Source: DASQFQ01 sp963730115 (lineage in GTDB: Bacteria > Actinomycetota > Thermoleophilia > Solirubrobacterales > Solirubrobacteraceae). From it: 64,000 nucleotides of DNA. Numbering within the stretch: the first letter of the stretch is position 1; the number at the start of each line of letters is the position of its first letter. The stretch lies in assembly GCA_963730115.1 (NCBI GenBank), contig CAVSQM010000001.1, positions 348,250 through 412,249 of the forward strand. Direction: 5' to 3'. A program made the translations under genes and the position numbers. The notes under the pieces are model-generated. The model was not told the DNA's origin. It searched no databases and saw nothing but the letters and a program-made list of their open reading frames with translations. Of the stretch, positions 24,733-33,846 are shown one piece after another.

Positions 24733-25497
24733 TCAAACTAGCTCACCGCGGAAGACGGGGACCGCCCACCCCGTCAGGTCGACGTGCAGCGACTCGTCGA
24801 TGTCGACCTCGAGCTCGCCGCCGTCGAGCACCACGGTGACGGGCGAGTCGCCGCCGCGCAGGACGTGGGCGACCGCGGCGCCGCTCGCGCCGGTGCCGGA
24901 CGACATCGTCTCCCCCACCCCGCGCTCGAAGATGCGCGCGCGGATGCGGTCGGGCGCCAGCTCGGTCCAGAACGACACGTTGGTGCGGTTCGGGAACGCC
25001 TCGTGGTGCTCGATCAGCGGGCCGAGGGTGGCGAGGTCGAGCTGCTGGAGCTCCGCGACCGAGGCGACGCGGATCGGCGTCTGCGGGTTGCCGATCGTGA
25101 GGTGCGTGAAGCGCTGGCCGGCGACCTCCCCGTCGAAGCGCACGATCGCCCGGCCCATGTCGACGCGGCACGTCCGCTCGCCGGTGATGGTGGTGCGGAT
25201 CTCGCCGGCCACGGTCTGGATCGAGTAGGTGTCGGACGTCGTCCACTCGTGCTCGCGCAGGTAGAGGAGCGCCTGGCGGGCGCCGTTGCCCGACAGCTCG
25301 GCCTCCGAGCCGTCGGGGTTGTAGATCCGCAGGCGCGCGACGTAGCCGGGCTCGTCGGCGGGCGCGAGCGCGAGCACGCCGTCGGCGCCGACGCCGAGGT
25401 GGCGGTCGCACAGGGCGCGCACCTCGTCGGGGTCGACGCCGGCCGCCTCGACGATGAGGTAGTCGTTGCCGAGCGCCTGCCACTTCTCGAACTTCAT
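24733..25497 (-). CDS. dapF: Diaminopimelate epimerase homologue lacking both catalytic cysteines
   Basis: This homologue of the LL- to meso-diaminopimelate epimerase is 254 residues, two-lobed as in the family. It starts MKFEKWQALGNDYLIV and has DRHLGVGADGVL, NPDGSEAE and TVAGE-type repeats. Both active-site cysteines are replaced by serine: LSGNGAR where the family has CGNG, and SSGTGASG where it has CGTG. The codons are TCG and TCC, with intact frame on both sides. The enzyme may be slow, changed in chemistry, or complemented by another epimerase. ATG 25497 overlaps the inferred miaA stop (ATGA). Confidence 0.85.
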   Translation of the reverse strand: MKFEKWQALGNDYLIVEAAGVDPDEVRALCDRHLGVGADGVLALAPADEPGYVARLRIYNPDGSEAELSGNGARQALLYLREHEWTTSDTYSIQTVAGEIRTTITGERTCRVDMGRAIVRFDGEVAGQRFTHLTIGNPQTPIRVASVAELQQLDLATLGPLIEHHEAFPNRTNVSFWTELAPDRIRARIFERGVGETMSSGTGASGAAVAHVLRGGDSPVTVVLDGGELEVDIDESLHVDLTGWAVPVFRGELV

Positions 25498-26385
25498 GGC
25501 TCGATCATGCCGTGCAGCTCGGCCGCCACGTCCTGCCGGGTCGCGGCCGGTGACGTCGAGCGTGCGGACGCCGGGCAGCTTGCGCATCCAGGTGAGCTGG
25601 CGCTTGGCGTAGCGGCGGGTGCGGGTCTTCATCGCCTCGACGTCGCCCGCCAGCAGCTCCTCGAAGCCGAGCGCCTTGCGCGCGGTGGGCGAGGCGTCGG
25701 CCTGCCTGACCTCGTCATCGGCACCGGCGGCGACCATGCGCGTCGACGCGGGCGTCGATGCGGTCGCGCAGCGCGTCGCGGTCCATCACGAGGCCCGCGA
25801 GCAGCGTCGGGTGGCGCGTGTCGGTGGTCCACAGCTGCGAGTCGGCGCCGCCGGCCGGCGGCTCCTCGCCGGCCTCGAGCAGCTCGAGCGTGCGCACGAG
25901 CCGCTTGCCGTCCTTGGGCGCGATCGGTGCCGGCGACGTCCGGCGCGCGGCTCGCCAGCTCCGCGTGCAGCGCCTCCGCCCCCTCGCGGTCCAGCCGCGC
26001 CTGCCACTTCGCCCGCCCGGGCACCGGCGGGCGCAGGTCGAGCTCGGCGAGCGCGGCGCGCAGGTAGAGGCCCGTGCCGCCGACCACGAGCGGCCGCCGG
26101 CCGGCGGCGAGCGCGGCGTCGATCTCCGCGTGGGCGCGGCCGGCGTACGCGCCGGCGCTGAACGGCTCGCCGACGGGGACGAACGCCGAGGAGGCGGTGC
26201 TCGAGCCGGCGCTGCTGCTCGGCGTCGCGGCGCCCGAGAGGATCTGGCAGCCCGTCGTAGACCTGCATGGCGTCGGCGGAGATGGCGACCGGGTCCTCGC
26301 CGTCGGCGCGCAGCCGGTCGGCGAGCGCGATCGCGACCTCGGTCTTGCCCACGCCGGTCGGCCCGAAGATGGCGATCACGCGCAC
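25494..26385 (-). CDS. miaA: tRNA dimethylallyltransferase, multiply frameshifted
   Basis: This enzyme adds the isopentenyl group to A37 of tRNAs that read UNN codons, before MiaB modifies the same base. Pieces of one protein lie in several frames: the P-loop FGPTGVGKTEVA and SADAMQVYDGL, then VVGGTGLYLRAALAELDL, then APKDGKRLVRTLELLEAGEEPP, then KTRTRRYAKRQLTWMRKLPG, and finally an end VAAELHGMIEP. At least five one-base indels are needed. All pieces are in the right order and well conserved, so assembly error is more likely than decay. The GTG start follows a GATACT box by seven bases. Confidence 0.85.
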
Positions 26386-26392
26386 GGCCCGG

Positions 26393-26400
26393 AGTATCGT
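26393..26400. promoter_or_regulatory. Overlapping divergent -10 boxes of miaA and the FIST gene
   Basis: The minus-strand GATACT (26393-26398) and plus-strand TATCGT (26395-26400) share four base pairs. Each lies exactly seven bases from a GTG start (26385 minus, 26408 plus). Two polymerases could not open this site at once, so the two genes should compete for initiation. Confidence 0.55.
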
Positions 26401-26407
26401 CAGACGG

Positions 26408-27580
26408 GTGAGCGTGCACATCGCCACCGGCCTCTCGACGACGCCCGACGCACGCGCGGGCGCGCTGGAGGCGGCCTCCGCCGCCGCGCGCGGCCTCGAC
26501 GGCCGCCCCTGCGACCTCGCCGTCCTGTTCGCCTCCGGCGCCCACCTCGCGGCGCCCGGAGACGACGCTCGCGGCGATCCACGAGATGCTCGCGCCGATG
26601 ACGCTCGTCGGCTGCGGGGCGGGCGGCGTGATCTCCGACGCGCGCGAGGTCGAGGACGGCACCGCGGTCTCGGTGTGGGCGGCCTCGCTCGGCGACGACG
26701 GCGAGGTGCTGCCGTTCCACGCCACCGTCGAGGAGCTCGAGGAGGGCTCGGGCGCGCTGTCCGGGCTGCCCGACCTCGACGGCGCCGCCGGCGCGATCCT
26801 GCTCGCCGACCCGTTCTCGTTCCCGACCGACGCCGTCCTGCGCTTCCTCAGCGAGGCGACGCCGCTGCTGCCGCTGCTCGGCGGGATGGCCTCGGCGCGG
26901 ACGACCGACGACGGCCCGGCGCTGTTCTACGGCGAGGAGGTCGTCGACGGCGGCGCGGTCGGCGTGCGCCTCGACGGCGTCGAGATCCTCCCGTGCGTCT
27001 CGCAGGGCGCGGCGCCGATCGGGCCGGAGCTGACCATCACCGCGGCCGACGGCCACATCATCGGCGAGCTGGCCGGCAAGCCGGCGCTGGCCAAGCTGCG
27101 CGAGGCGATCGAGGGGCTCTCCGACGACGACCGCGATCTGCGTCGACGGCGGGCTGCTGATGGGCATCGTGGTCGACAACAACAAGCCGGACTACGTGCA
27201 GGGCGACTTCCTCGTGCGCGGGCTCGTCGGCGCCGACCCGGAGACCGGCGAGGTCGCGGTCGGCACCGAGGTGCGGCCCGGCCAGGTCGTGCGCCTGCAC
27301 GCGCGCGACGCGACGAGCGCGGACCGCGACCTGCACCAGGCGCTGTCGGTGCGGATGGAGGCGCTGGGCGGCCGGCCAGCCCGCGGGCGCGCTCGTGTTC
27401 GCCTGCAACGGGCGCGGCTCGGGCATGTTCGGCGTGCCCGGCCACGACGCCGAGGCGGTGGCCTCCGAGCTCGGCGGCGCGCCGGCGGCGGGCTTCTTCG
27501 CCGCGGGCGAGATCGGGCCGGTCGGCGGCGAGTACTTCCTGCACAGCTTCACGGCCACGGTGGCGGTCTTCGCGCGGTGA
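26408..27580 (+). CDS. FIST-domain protein, frameshifted
   Basis: FIST domains are predicted intracellular small-molecule sensors, found alone or in signalling proteins. The N-terminal FIST part (IATGLSTTPDARAGALEAA, then LVGCGAGGVISDAREVEDG) and the FIST_C part (CVDGGLLMGIVVD, then VFACNGRGSGMFG) are clear. They lie in three frames, with indels near 26565, 27137 and 27378. Repaired, the protein is about 390 residues, the usual stand-alone length. The stop overlaps the following SDR gene. Confidence 0.8.
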
Positions 27581-28377
27581 ACCTCGACGGGCGGAGCGTC
27601 CTGCTCACCGGCGCGACCGGCGGCCTCGGCCAGGCGATCGCGCGCGCGCTCGCGGCCGAGGGCGCGCGGCTCGTGCTGACCGGGCCGGCGGGCCGACGTG
27701 CTCGAGCCGCTGGCGGCGGAGGTCGGCGGCCGCGCCGTCGTCGTGCGACCTCGCCGACGCGCCGAGGGTCGAGCGGCTGCTCGACGGAGGCTCGGCAACG
27801 TCGACGTGCTCGTCGCCAACGCCGCGCTGCCCGCCGCGGGCGACCGTGGCCTCGTTCAGCGTCGAGGAGATCGACCGCGCGCTGGCCGTCAACCTGCGCG
27901 CGCCGATCGTGCTCGCGCGGGCGCTGTCGGCGGGGATGGTCGCGCGCGGCCACGGCCACCTCGTCTTCGTCTCCTCGCTGTCGGGCAAGGCGGCGAGCGC
28001 CGCGCGGCTCGATCTACTCCGCGACGAAGTTCGGCCTGCGCGGCTTCGCGCTCGGGCTGCGCGAGGACCTGCGCGGCACGCGGCGTCGGCGTCTCGACCG
28101 TCTTCCCCGGCTTCATCAGCGACGCCGGGATGTTCCACGAGTCGGGCGCGAAGCTGCCGCGGCTACGTGGCGACGAAGACGCCGGAGGACGTCGCCGCGG
28201 CGGTGCTCAAGGCGATCGAGCGCAACCGCGTCCGAGATCGACGTCGCGCCGCTGGCGCTGCGGCTCGGCACCGCGGTCGCCGGGCTCGCGCCGGAGCTCG
28301 CGGCGCGCGTGCAGCGCCGGCTCGGCGCGCTGGCGATCGCCGACGCGCTGGCCGAGGGCCAGCGCGACAAGCGCTAG
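27577..28377 (+). CDS. Short-chain dehydrogenase/reductase, frameshifted
   Basis: This is an NAD(P)-dependent oxidoreductase of the classical SDR family. The cofactor loop LLTGATGGLGQAIARAL is at about residue 10, NVDVLVANAALP replaces the NNAG motif, and the serine is in FVSSLSGKAAS. The catalytic pair is in SIYSATKFGLRGFALGL (Tyr and Lys). Several one-base shifts lie between 27690 and 28235, though the C-terminus (APLALRLGTAVAGLAPELA) is intact. The substrate is unknown. It overlaps the FIST gene by four bases and ends tail to tail with the MscS gene. Confidence 0.83.
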   Translation: MNLDGRSVLLTGATGGLGQAIARALAAEGARLVLTGPAGRRARAAGGGGRRPRRRRATSPTRRGSSGCSTEARQRRRARRQRRAARRGRPWPRSASRRSTARWPSTCARRSCSRGRCRRGWSRAATATSSSSPRCRARRRAPRGSIYSATKFGLRGFALGLREDLRGTRRRRLDRLPRLHQRRRDVPRVGREAAAATWRRRRRRTSPRRCSRRSSATASEIDVAPLALRLGTAVAGLAPELAARVQRRLGALAIADALAEGQRDKR

Positions 28378-29382
28378 CGCTCGGCCATGTGCTCGGCGGC
28401 GCCGCCGCCGTCGTTGCGGTCCTCCATGCGCGCCGGATCGTCGTCGCGCGGCTGCGGGCGGCCGCGCGCTCGTCGCGTGTCGCCCTCGCGGGTGACCGAG
28501 GCGATCGCGGACGAGCACCTCGTCGGCGAGCCGCGGGCCGTCGCTCCTCGGACTCGGGCGTGGCGGCGATGCGGACGACGACCTCGTCGGAGTCGATCTC
28601 CTCGAGCGAGATGTGCGGCTCGGCGCGGACCGGGTGCGGACGCCGCGCGTGCAGCAGCTCCTGGACCTCGGAGGGCTTGACGTCGGGGCGCAGGCGCGCG
28701 CGCAGGTCGATCGCCGGCGGGCTCGCGCAGCGGCACGACCGCGGAGGTGAGCACGACGTTGTTGGGGACCATGATCGAGTCCTCGCCCTGGGCGAAGGTC
28801 GACGTAGAGCAGGCCGAGCGAGGCGACCGTGCCCTCGATCTGGCCGGCGAGGCCGCCGCCCTGCAGGCGCACGCGGTCGCCGATCCGGAACGGCCGCGCG
28901 GAGATCAGCACCATGCCGGCGATCAGGTTGCCGAGCGTCTGCTGCGCGGCGAGACCGAAGACGACGGCGGTGATGGCGCCGCCGACGGCCAGCGTGCGCG
29001 GGTCGAGGCCCGCGATCCGCAGCGCCGCGAGCGCCGCGATGGCCAGGAACGAGAGCCGGATGAGGAAGCTCGACGGTGCCCGCCGTGCCGGCGTCGACGC
29101 GGCGGAACAGCCACGGCTCGGCCCAGCGGCCGAGGTCGCGCGCGAGCGCCCAGCCGAGGACCACGAGCACGACGGCGGCGGCCACGCGGGCCGGCGTGTC
29201 GACGCCGAAGAGCTCCTCGCGGTAGACGTAGGCGAGCGATCGTCGCCGCGGTCAGCGGGACGATCAGCAGCAGCTCACGCCGCGCGCGGCGGGCGCGCTG
29301 CAGCGTGTGCAGCGTGATCGAGCGGGCCCGCTGCGGCGGGCGCCTTGGGGTCGAAACGGGGTCGCTGGCGTGCGCGGAGCAT
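28374..29382 (-). CDS. MscS-family mechanosensitive channel, frameshifted
   Basis: This small-conductance channel protects against osmotic downshock. The N-terminus (MLRARQRPRFDPKAP) is followed by two to three helices. The pore-lining helix and beta domain are recognisable: GGAITAVVFGLAAQQTLGNL, then ISARPFRIGDRVRLQGG, then EDSIMVPNNVV. A charged cytoplasmic C-terminus follows. At least three indels split the frame (near 28715, 28795 and 29075) and one more lies close to the start. The size of about 335 residues after repair is typical. Confidence 0.82.
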
Positions 29383-29492
29383 GTCCAAGAGCCAACACTG
29401 GCCCGGCCGCCAGGGTTTCATCCCGAGCGGCGCGTGTGACCGAGGCTCACGAGCGAGGCGCGCCGCGCCGCGTGCGGCGACGGCCCGCGCGG

Positions 29493-31549
29493 TCAGAACA
29501 GCGTCGTCTGCCGCGCCGGCTCCGGCCGCTTCGGCGGCGCGAGCGCCGGCGGCGGCCGGTCGAACGCGCGGCTCCACCGCCCGCCCGCGGCGCCGCCGCG
29601 CCGGCAGCCGCGCGACGAGCTCCCGGCTCGCGCTCTCGGGCAGGTACGCGCCGCGGCGGTACAGCCGCTCGTAGCGCTCGACGCAGGTCCGGGCCGCTTC
29701 GCGCGCAGCCAGTCGAAGAACACGTCGCGCGTCGCGCCGCGCAGGAACAGCGCCTGGCCGCCGATCGACGTCGCCCCCGCCTCCTCGGCCAGCGCGACGA
29801 TCCGCTCCACCTGCCCCGGCCCGTCGTTGATCCCGGGCATCAGCGGCGCGATCAGGATCCCGGTCGGGATGCCGATCCGGTTGAGCTCCGCCACCGCCTC
29901 CAGCCGCGCGCGCGGGTGCGGCGTGTGCGGCTCCGTCGCCCGCCACGCCTTCTCGTCCAGCGTCGGGACTCGAGAGGCACGCGCTCACCGTCGTCGCGCT
30001 CGGCGATCTGCAGCAGCAGGTCCGTGTCGCGCAGCAGCAGCGGCGACTTCGTGAGGATCGAGCACGGGTTCGCGAAGTCGCGCATCGCCTCCCAGATCCC
30101 GCGCATGAGCTTGTAGCGCCCCTCGACCCACTGGTACGGGTCGGTGTTCGTCCCCAGCGCGACGTGCTCGCCCTTCCACGACGGCCGCGCCAGCTCGGCC
30201 CGCAGCACCTCGGGCACGTTGACCTTGACCACGATCTCCTTCTCGAAGTCCCGGCCCGCGTTCGAGGTCCAGGTACTCGTGCGTGGGGCGCGCGAAGCAG
30301 TTGTGGTGCACGACGCCGTCGGCGACGAAGTCGCCGGTGCCGGTGGTGATGTCGTAGAGCGGCAGCTCCATCCCCAGCGGCTCGATCGAGACCACCTTCA
30401 ACCGGCTCTGGGATTTCACGGCGCGACCCTCGATCGAGCGCTTGCGCGTGATCGCCGGATCGGTCAGGTGGTGGAACCGGAGCTGCTGCTCGAGCCCGCC
30501 GCGGATCCGGACGTTCCACTTGCCCTCGCCCGCTGAGCTTCGACCACGAACGGCAGACCGAGCTTCCGGCAGGCGAACGTCGTCCAGTCGATGATCGCCG
30601 GGTCGGTGTTGCAGATCCGGACGATCCCGCCGCCGAACGAGCCCTCGGCGTCGAAGATGCCGGCCAGGAACCCCTTGTGCCAGTCGAGCGGGGCCCGGGC
30701 AGGCCAGGCGATGATCTCCCGGATCGCGCCCACGTTGCCACGCGACTGCGTGCGAATCGCCTGCACCTCGCGATGCGTGCCGGCCGCGGCCGCGAACTGG
30801 AACTGCGTCGTCTGCACGCTCAGGTCGGCGAGGTAGCGGTGCGCCCGGGACAGCGCCTCGAAGTCGACCAGGGCGAGCCGGAACTGGTTGTGCTCCCAGC
30901 TCCGCCCGTTGGGACGCGTGTACGTGCGGGTGCCCAGCGTCCCGTCGCCGCGGATCATCCCGCACAGGTAGCCGCGCTTGTAGTCGACGGTCTCTCGTGG
31001 AGGCTCCGCGAACGCGCCCGTGCCGACCAACTTGTTGTTGACGGTGACGTGAGGCCGCTGCAACGGGCCCTGCTCGGCGCCGGTCACGTACTTCCATCCG
31101 CGGTTGCTGAGCAGTCGATGGTCGCCGCTCGTCACCAGCTCGGTGCCGTTCTCCAGCGTGATCCGATAGGCGGGCTTGCGGACCATCCAGTGATCGAGCA
31201 CCTCGGTCACGACATAGCGCCGATAGCGGCCGATCATGGCGGTGCCGTAGATCGAGTCGCCCGGCCGGATGTGGCGCAGCTCCCGGGTACGGCCGTCGGC
31301 CATCAGCACGGCCGTGTCGCCCCATCCGCAGTAGGCGCAAGCATGCGAGCATCCTCGATACGGGTTGATCGTCCACCGGAACGGCATGCGCGAGGCCTTC
31401 GGCACGGCGTTGAGCGCGGACTTGGCGTGGACCTCGTAGAAGCGGGTGTCGAGGGCCTCCGGGGCGTCGAAGTGGCGCACGACGGCCTCGGAGTAGCCCG
31501 GCAGCCGCCCCTGCCCGTCCTGCTCGACCTCCTGCCCGTTCCAGCGCAC
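29493..31549 (-). CDS. Rv2578c-family radical SAM protein interrupted by an intein
   Basis: The exteins match the Rv2578c family of radical SAM/SPL-like proteins. The N-extein has YEVHAKSALNAVPKASRMPF and NPYRGCSHACAY. The C-extein has CFARPTHEYLDL, ALGTNTDPYQWVEGRYKLM, IPTGILIAPLMPGIND, RYERLYRRGAYLPESA and the family's closing TTLF. The iron-sulfur motif CX3CX2C is completed only after the intein (30300-31330) is spliced out, because its third cysteine is the first C-extein residue. Several indels interrupt the frame. The GTG start lies directly against an SOS-like palindrome. The reaction is unknown; DNA repair is an inference. Confidence 0.88.
30300..31330 (-). mobile_element. Intein with LAGLIDADG homing endonuclease domain
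   Basis: This protein-splicing element is about 343 residues long. It starts with cysteine (block A: CGWGDTAVLMADGRTRELRH). Block B is ELVTSGDHRLLSNRGW, with the conserved threonine and histidine. Two dodecapeptide motifs of a LAGLIDADG endonuclease follow (YLCGMIRGDGTLG and FLAGIFDAEGSFGG). It ends with block F (PLYDITTGTGDFVADG) and block G VVHHN, then the cysteine of the C-extein. All splicing residues are present. One indel near 30533 breaks the frame as sequenced. Confidence 0.9.
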
Positions 31550-31562
31550 GAACGTATGTTCG
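31549..31562. promoter_or_regulatory. SOS/LexA-type palindrome
   Basis: CGAACGTATGTTCG is a 14-base sequence with perfect GAAC-N4-GTTC arms, the form of the Gram-positive and actinobacterial LexA box. It abuts the start codon of the radical SAM gene and covers the predicted -35 region of the divergent SDR gene, so one repressor could control both. Confidence 0.65.
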
Positions 31563-31579
31563 CATACGGCGGCGACGGC

Positions 31580-31585
31580 TAGCCT
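31580..31585 (+). promoter_or_regulatory. -10 box (TAGCCT) of the second SDR gene
   Basis: TAGCCT lies seven bases before ATG 31593, predicting a leaderless transcript. The LexA-like box lies 17 bases upstream, at the -35 position. Confidence 0.45.
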
Positions 31586-31592
31586 GCGGGGC

Positions 31593-32404
31593 ATGCCCAC
31601 CGTCCTCGTCACCGGCGCCACCGACGGCCTCGGCCGCGGTGTGGCCGCGCGACCTCCATGCCCGCGGCGCGACGCGTGCTCCTCCATGGCCGCAGCCGCG
31701 AGAAGCTCGATGCGCTGAGCGAGGAGCTCGGCGGCGCGCCCACGTTCCAGGCCGACCTCGCGTCGCTGGAGGAGGTGCGCGGGCTGGCCGAGCAGGTCGA
31801 GGAGAGCACGGACGCGCTGGACGTCCTCATCAACAACGCCGGCATCGGCTCCGGCCGCCCCGACGGCACGACGCGGCAGGAGAGCAAGGACGGGCTCGAG
31901 CTGCGGCTCGCCGTCAACCACCTCGCCGGCTTCCTGCTCACGCTGCGCCTCCTCCCGCTCCTGCGCCGCAGCGCGCCCGCGCGCGTCGTCCACGTCGCGT
32001 CGCTCGGCCAGGCGCCGATGGACTTCGACGACCCGCAGCTCGAGCGCGGCTACAGCGGCACGCGCGCCTACGGGCAGAGCAAGCTCGCCCAGATCACCGC
32101 GGGCTTCGAGCTCGCCACCCGGCTCGATCCGAACGAGGTCACGGTCACGAGCCTCCACCCGAGCACCTACATGCCGACGAAGATGGTGCTCGAGGAGATC
32201 GGGCGGTCGGTGGACACGCTCGAGGCGGGCGTCGAGGCGACCGTGCGGCTCGCGGTCGACCCCGCGCTCGAGGGCGTGACCGGGCGCTTCTACGACCGGC
32301 AGCAGGAGACCGCGCCCGACCCGCAGGCGAACGACCCGGACGCGCGCGCCCGCCTGTGGGCGCTCTCGCTCGAGCTGACCGGCGAGCCCGAGCCCGCGCT
32401 CTAA
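31593..32404 (+). CDS. Short-chain dehydrogenase/reductase, one frameshift
   Basis: This SDR of about 270 residues resembles the retinol-dehydrogenase/protochlorophyllide-reductase-like group. Cofactor motifs are LVTGATDGLGRG at the start and LINNAGIG. Serine is in VHVASLG, and the catalytic tyrosine and lysine are in RAYGQSKLAQITAG. A one-base indel near 31640 separates the first 16 codons from the rest. Substrate unknown. It converges on the HxlR regulator gene and their stop codons overlap. Confidence 0.87.
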
Positions 32405-33033
32405 CCCACGGGCACCGGCGGCGGGAACGCCGCGCGGAAGCGATCGAACAGCGCGACGTCGCCGAGCAGCTCGATGTCGTCGAGCGGCCCGTCGTGCCAC
32501 AGCGCGGCCGCCAAGGGCCCGGGGTCGGCCAGGATCGTGAGGTCCGGGTCCTCGGCGCTCCCGCGCTGCGCAGAGAACCTCCCGCCCCGCACGGTCAAAG
32601 TGAAGCGGTCCTCGCCGAGCCGCAGGTCGACCACGCCCGCGAAGCCGGCCGGCACGAACAGCGTCTTCAGCGCGATCACGAACGCGTCGACGCCGAGGTC
32701 GGCCTCGCCGCCCGGGAACGGCGCCCGGCTCCCCCAGCGCCCGAGGCCGACGACCAGCGGCTCGAGCTCCTGCCCCCACTCGGTGAGCTCGTAGACCTGC
32801 GCGCCGCTCGGCGGCGGCAGCTTGCCGCGCCGCACGACCCCCGCGTCGACAGCTCGCGCAGCCGCTGGGAGAGCACGTCGGGCGCCACCTTCGGCAGCCC
32901 GCGCACGCAGGTCGCTGAAGCGCTTCGGCCCCAGCACCAGCTCGCGCACCACCAGCAGCGCCCAGCGCTCGCCGATCACGTCCAGCGCGCGCGCCACGCC
33001 GCAGCGGTCTCCGTAGGTCCGCATTGTCGCCAT
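32401..33033 (-). CDS. HxlR-family transcriptional regulator, frameshifted
   Basis: This winged-helix regulator of about 210 residues has YGDRCGVARALDVIGERW and LVLGPKRFSDLR, the HxlR signature. The recognition helix (LPKVAPDVLSQRLREL) has been shifted into another frame between 32850 and 32905. The C-terminal half is an SCP2-like lipid-binding domain (GEDRFTLTVRGGRFSAQRG), a common fusion partner. Repaired, the protein is complete. It is divergent from the VOC/reductase pair, which it probably controls through the direct repeats at 33046-33079. Confidence 0.83.
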   Translation of the reverse strand: MATMRTYGDRCGVARALDVIGERWALLVVRELVLGPKRFSDLRARAAEGGARRALPAAARAVDAGVVRRGKLPPPSGAQVYELTEWGQELEPLVVGLGRWGSRAPFPGGEADLGVDAFVIALKTLFVPAGFAGVVDLRLGEDRFTLTVRGGRFSAQRGSAEDPDLTILADPGPLAAALWHDGPLDDIELLGDVALFDRFRAAFPPPVPVG

Positions 33034-33039
33034 GCGCGA

Positions 33040-33045
33040 AGTGTA
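33040..33045 (-). promoter_or_regulatory. -10 box (TACACT) of the HxlR gene
   Basis: On the minus strand TACACT lies six bases before ATG 33033. It touches the direct repeat that starts at 33046, so a bound regulator would block its own promoter. Confidence 0.45.
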
Positions 33046-33079
33046 GTAGGTTCTACCAACTCTATGTAGGTTTCGCCAA
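33046..33079. promoter_or_regulatory. Candidate HxlR operator: two direct repeats
   Basis: GTAGGTTCTACCAA (33046-33059) and GTAGGTTTCGCCAA (33066-33079) match at 12 of 14 positions and are spaced 20 bases apart, about two helical turns. A shorter CTACCAA follows at about 33088. They fill the gap between the divergent HxlR and VOC genes. Confidence 0.5.
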
Positions 33080-33103
33080 TTTATGGCCTACCAAGGAGCT
33101 GAC

Positions 33104-33846
33104 ATGAGTCGAACGCGACGGCTACGAGCACGGCGTCCCCTCGTGGATCGCGGGCGCCCACCCGACGCCGCCGCAGCCGCCTGCTTCTACGCCGAGCTCT
33201 CCGGGCCTGGGAGACACGAGCCCGCGGCGACCACCTCGTCTGCACGCTCCGCGGCCGCGACGTCGCGGGCTTCGTCCCGGGCGACGACGCCGCGTGGCGT
33301 ACGAACGATCTGGGTCGAGAGCGCGGCGAGACCGCCGACCGCGCGACCGCGCCGGCGGCAGCTCGTCCCGCCCCGTCGACCTCCCCGGCGTTGGCCGCAC
33401 CGCCGTCCTCGCGGACCCCGCCGGCGCCGTCTTCACCGTCTTCGAGCCCGGCGCCCATCGCGGCGCCCAGGTCGTCAACCAGCCGGGCGCGTGGGCGATG
33501 AGCGCGCTTTCGACGCCCGACGTCGAGAGCAACGCCTTTTACAACGGCGTCTTCGGCTGGGAGACCGACAGGTTCACCGCGGTCACGCTGTTGCGGCTGC
33601 CGGGCTTCGTCGGCGGCGAGCCGTCGCAGCCGGTGCCGCGCGACCTCGTCGCCGTCGGCCTGCCGGGCGAGACGCCGCTGTGGAACGTCGGCTTCTGGGT
33701 CGACGACGTTGACGCCACTGCGGGGCGCGCCGAGCGGCTCGGCGGCGCCGTGCTCGAAGCCGCGGAGGACGGCGGTCGGCCGCACCGCGGTACTCGCCGA
33801 CCCGCAGGGCGCGTCGTTCTCGGTCAGCCGCGTGGTGCCGGCATGA
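33104..33846 (+). CDS. Two-domain VOC/glyoxalase-like protein, frameshifted
   Basis: This has two vicinal-oxygen-chelate modules, similar to proteins that bind small electrophiles or antibiotics. Module 1 (VPSWIAGAHPD, then ACFYAELFGW-like) is broken by several indels between 33115 and 33345. Module 2 is intact from about 33480 (STPDVESNAFYNGVFGWETD, then LWNVGFWVDDVDATAGRAE). An AAGGAG ribosome site lies five bases before the ATG. The stop overlaps the next start (ATGA). The substrate is unknown. Confidence 0.75.

Noticed and set aside
27577..31549. Region of pseudogenes or a degenerate island
   Set aside because: All fragments retain conserved motifs in order, and neighbouring essential genes show the same indels. 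No mobile-element gene borders the region.
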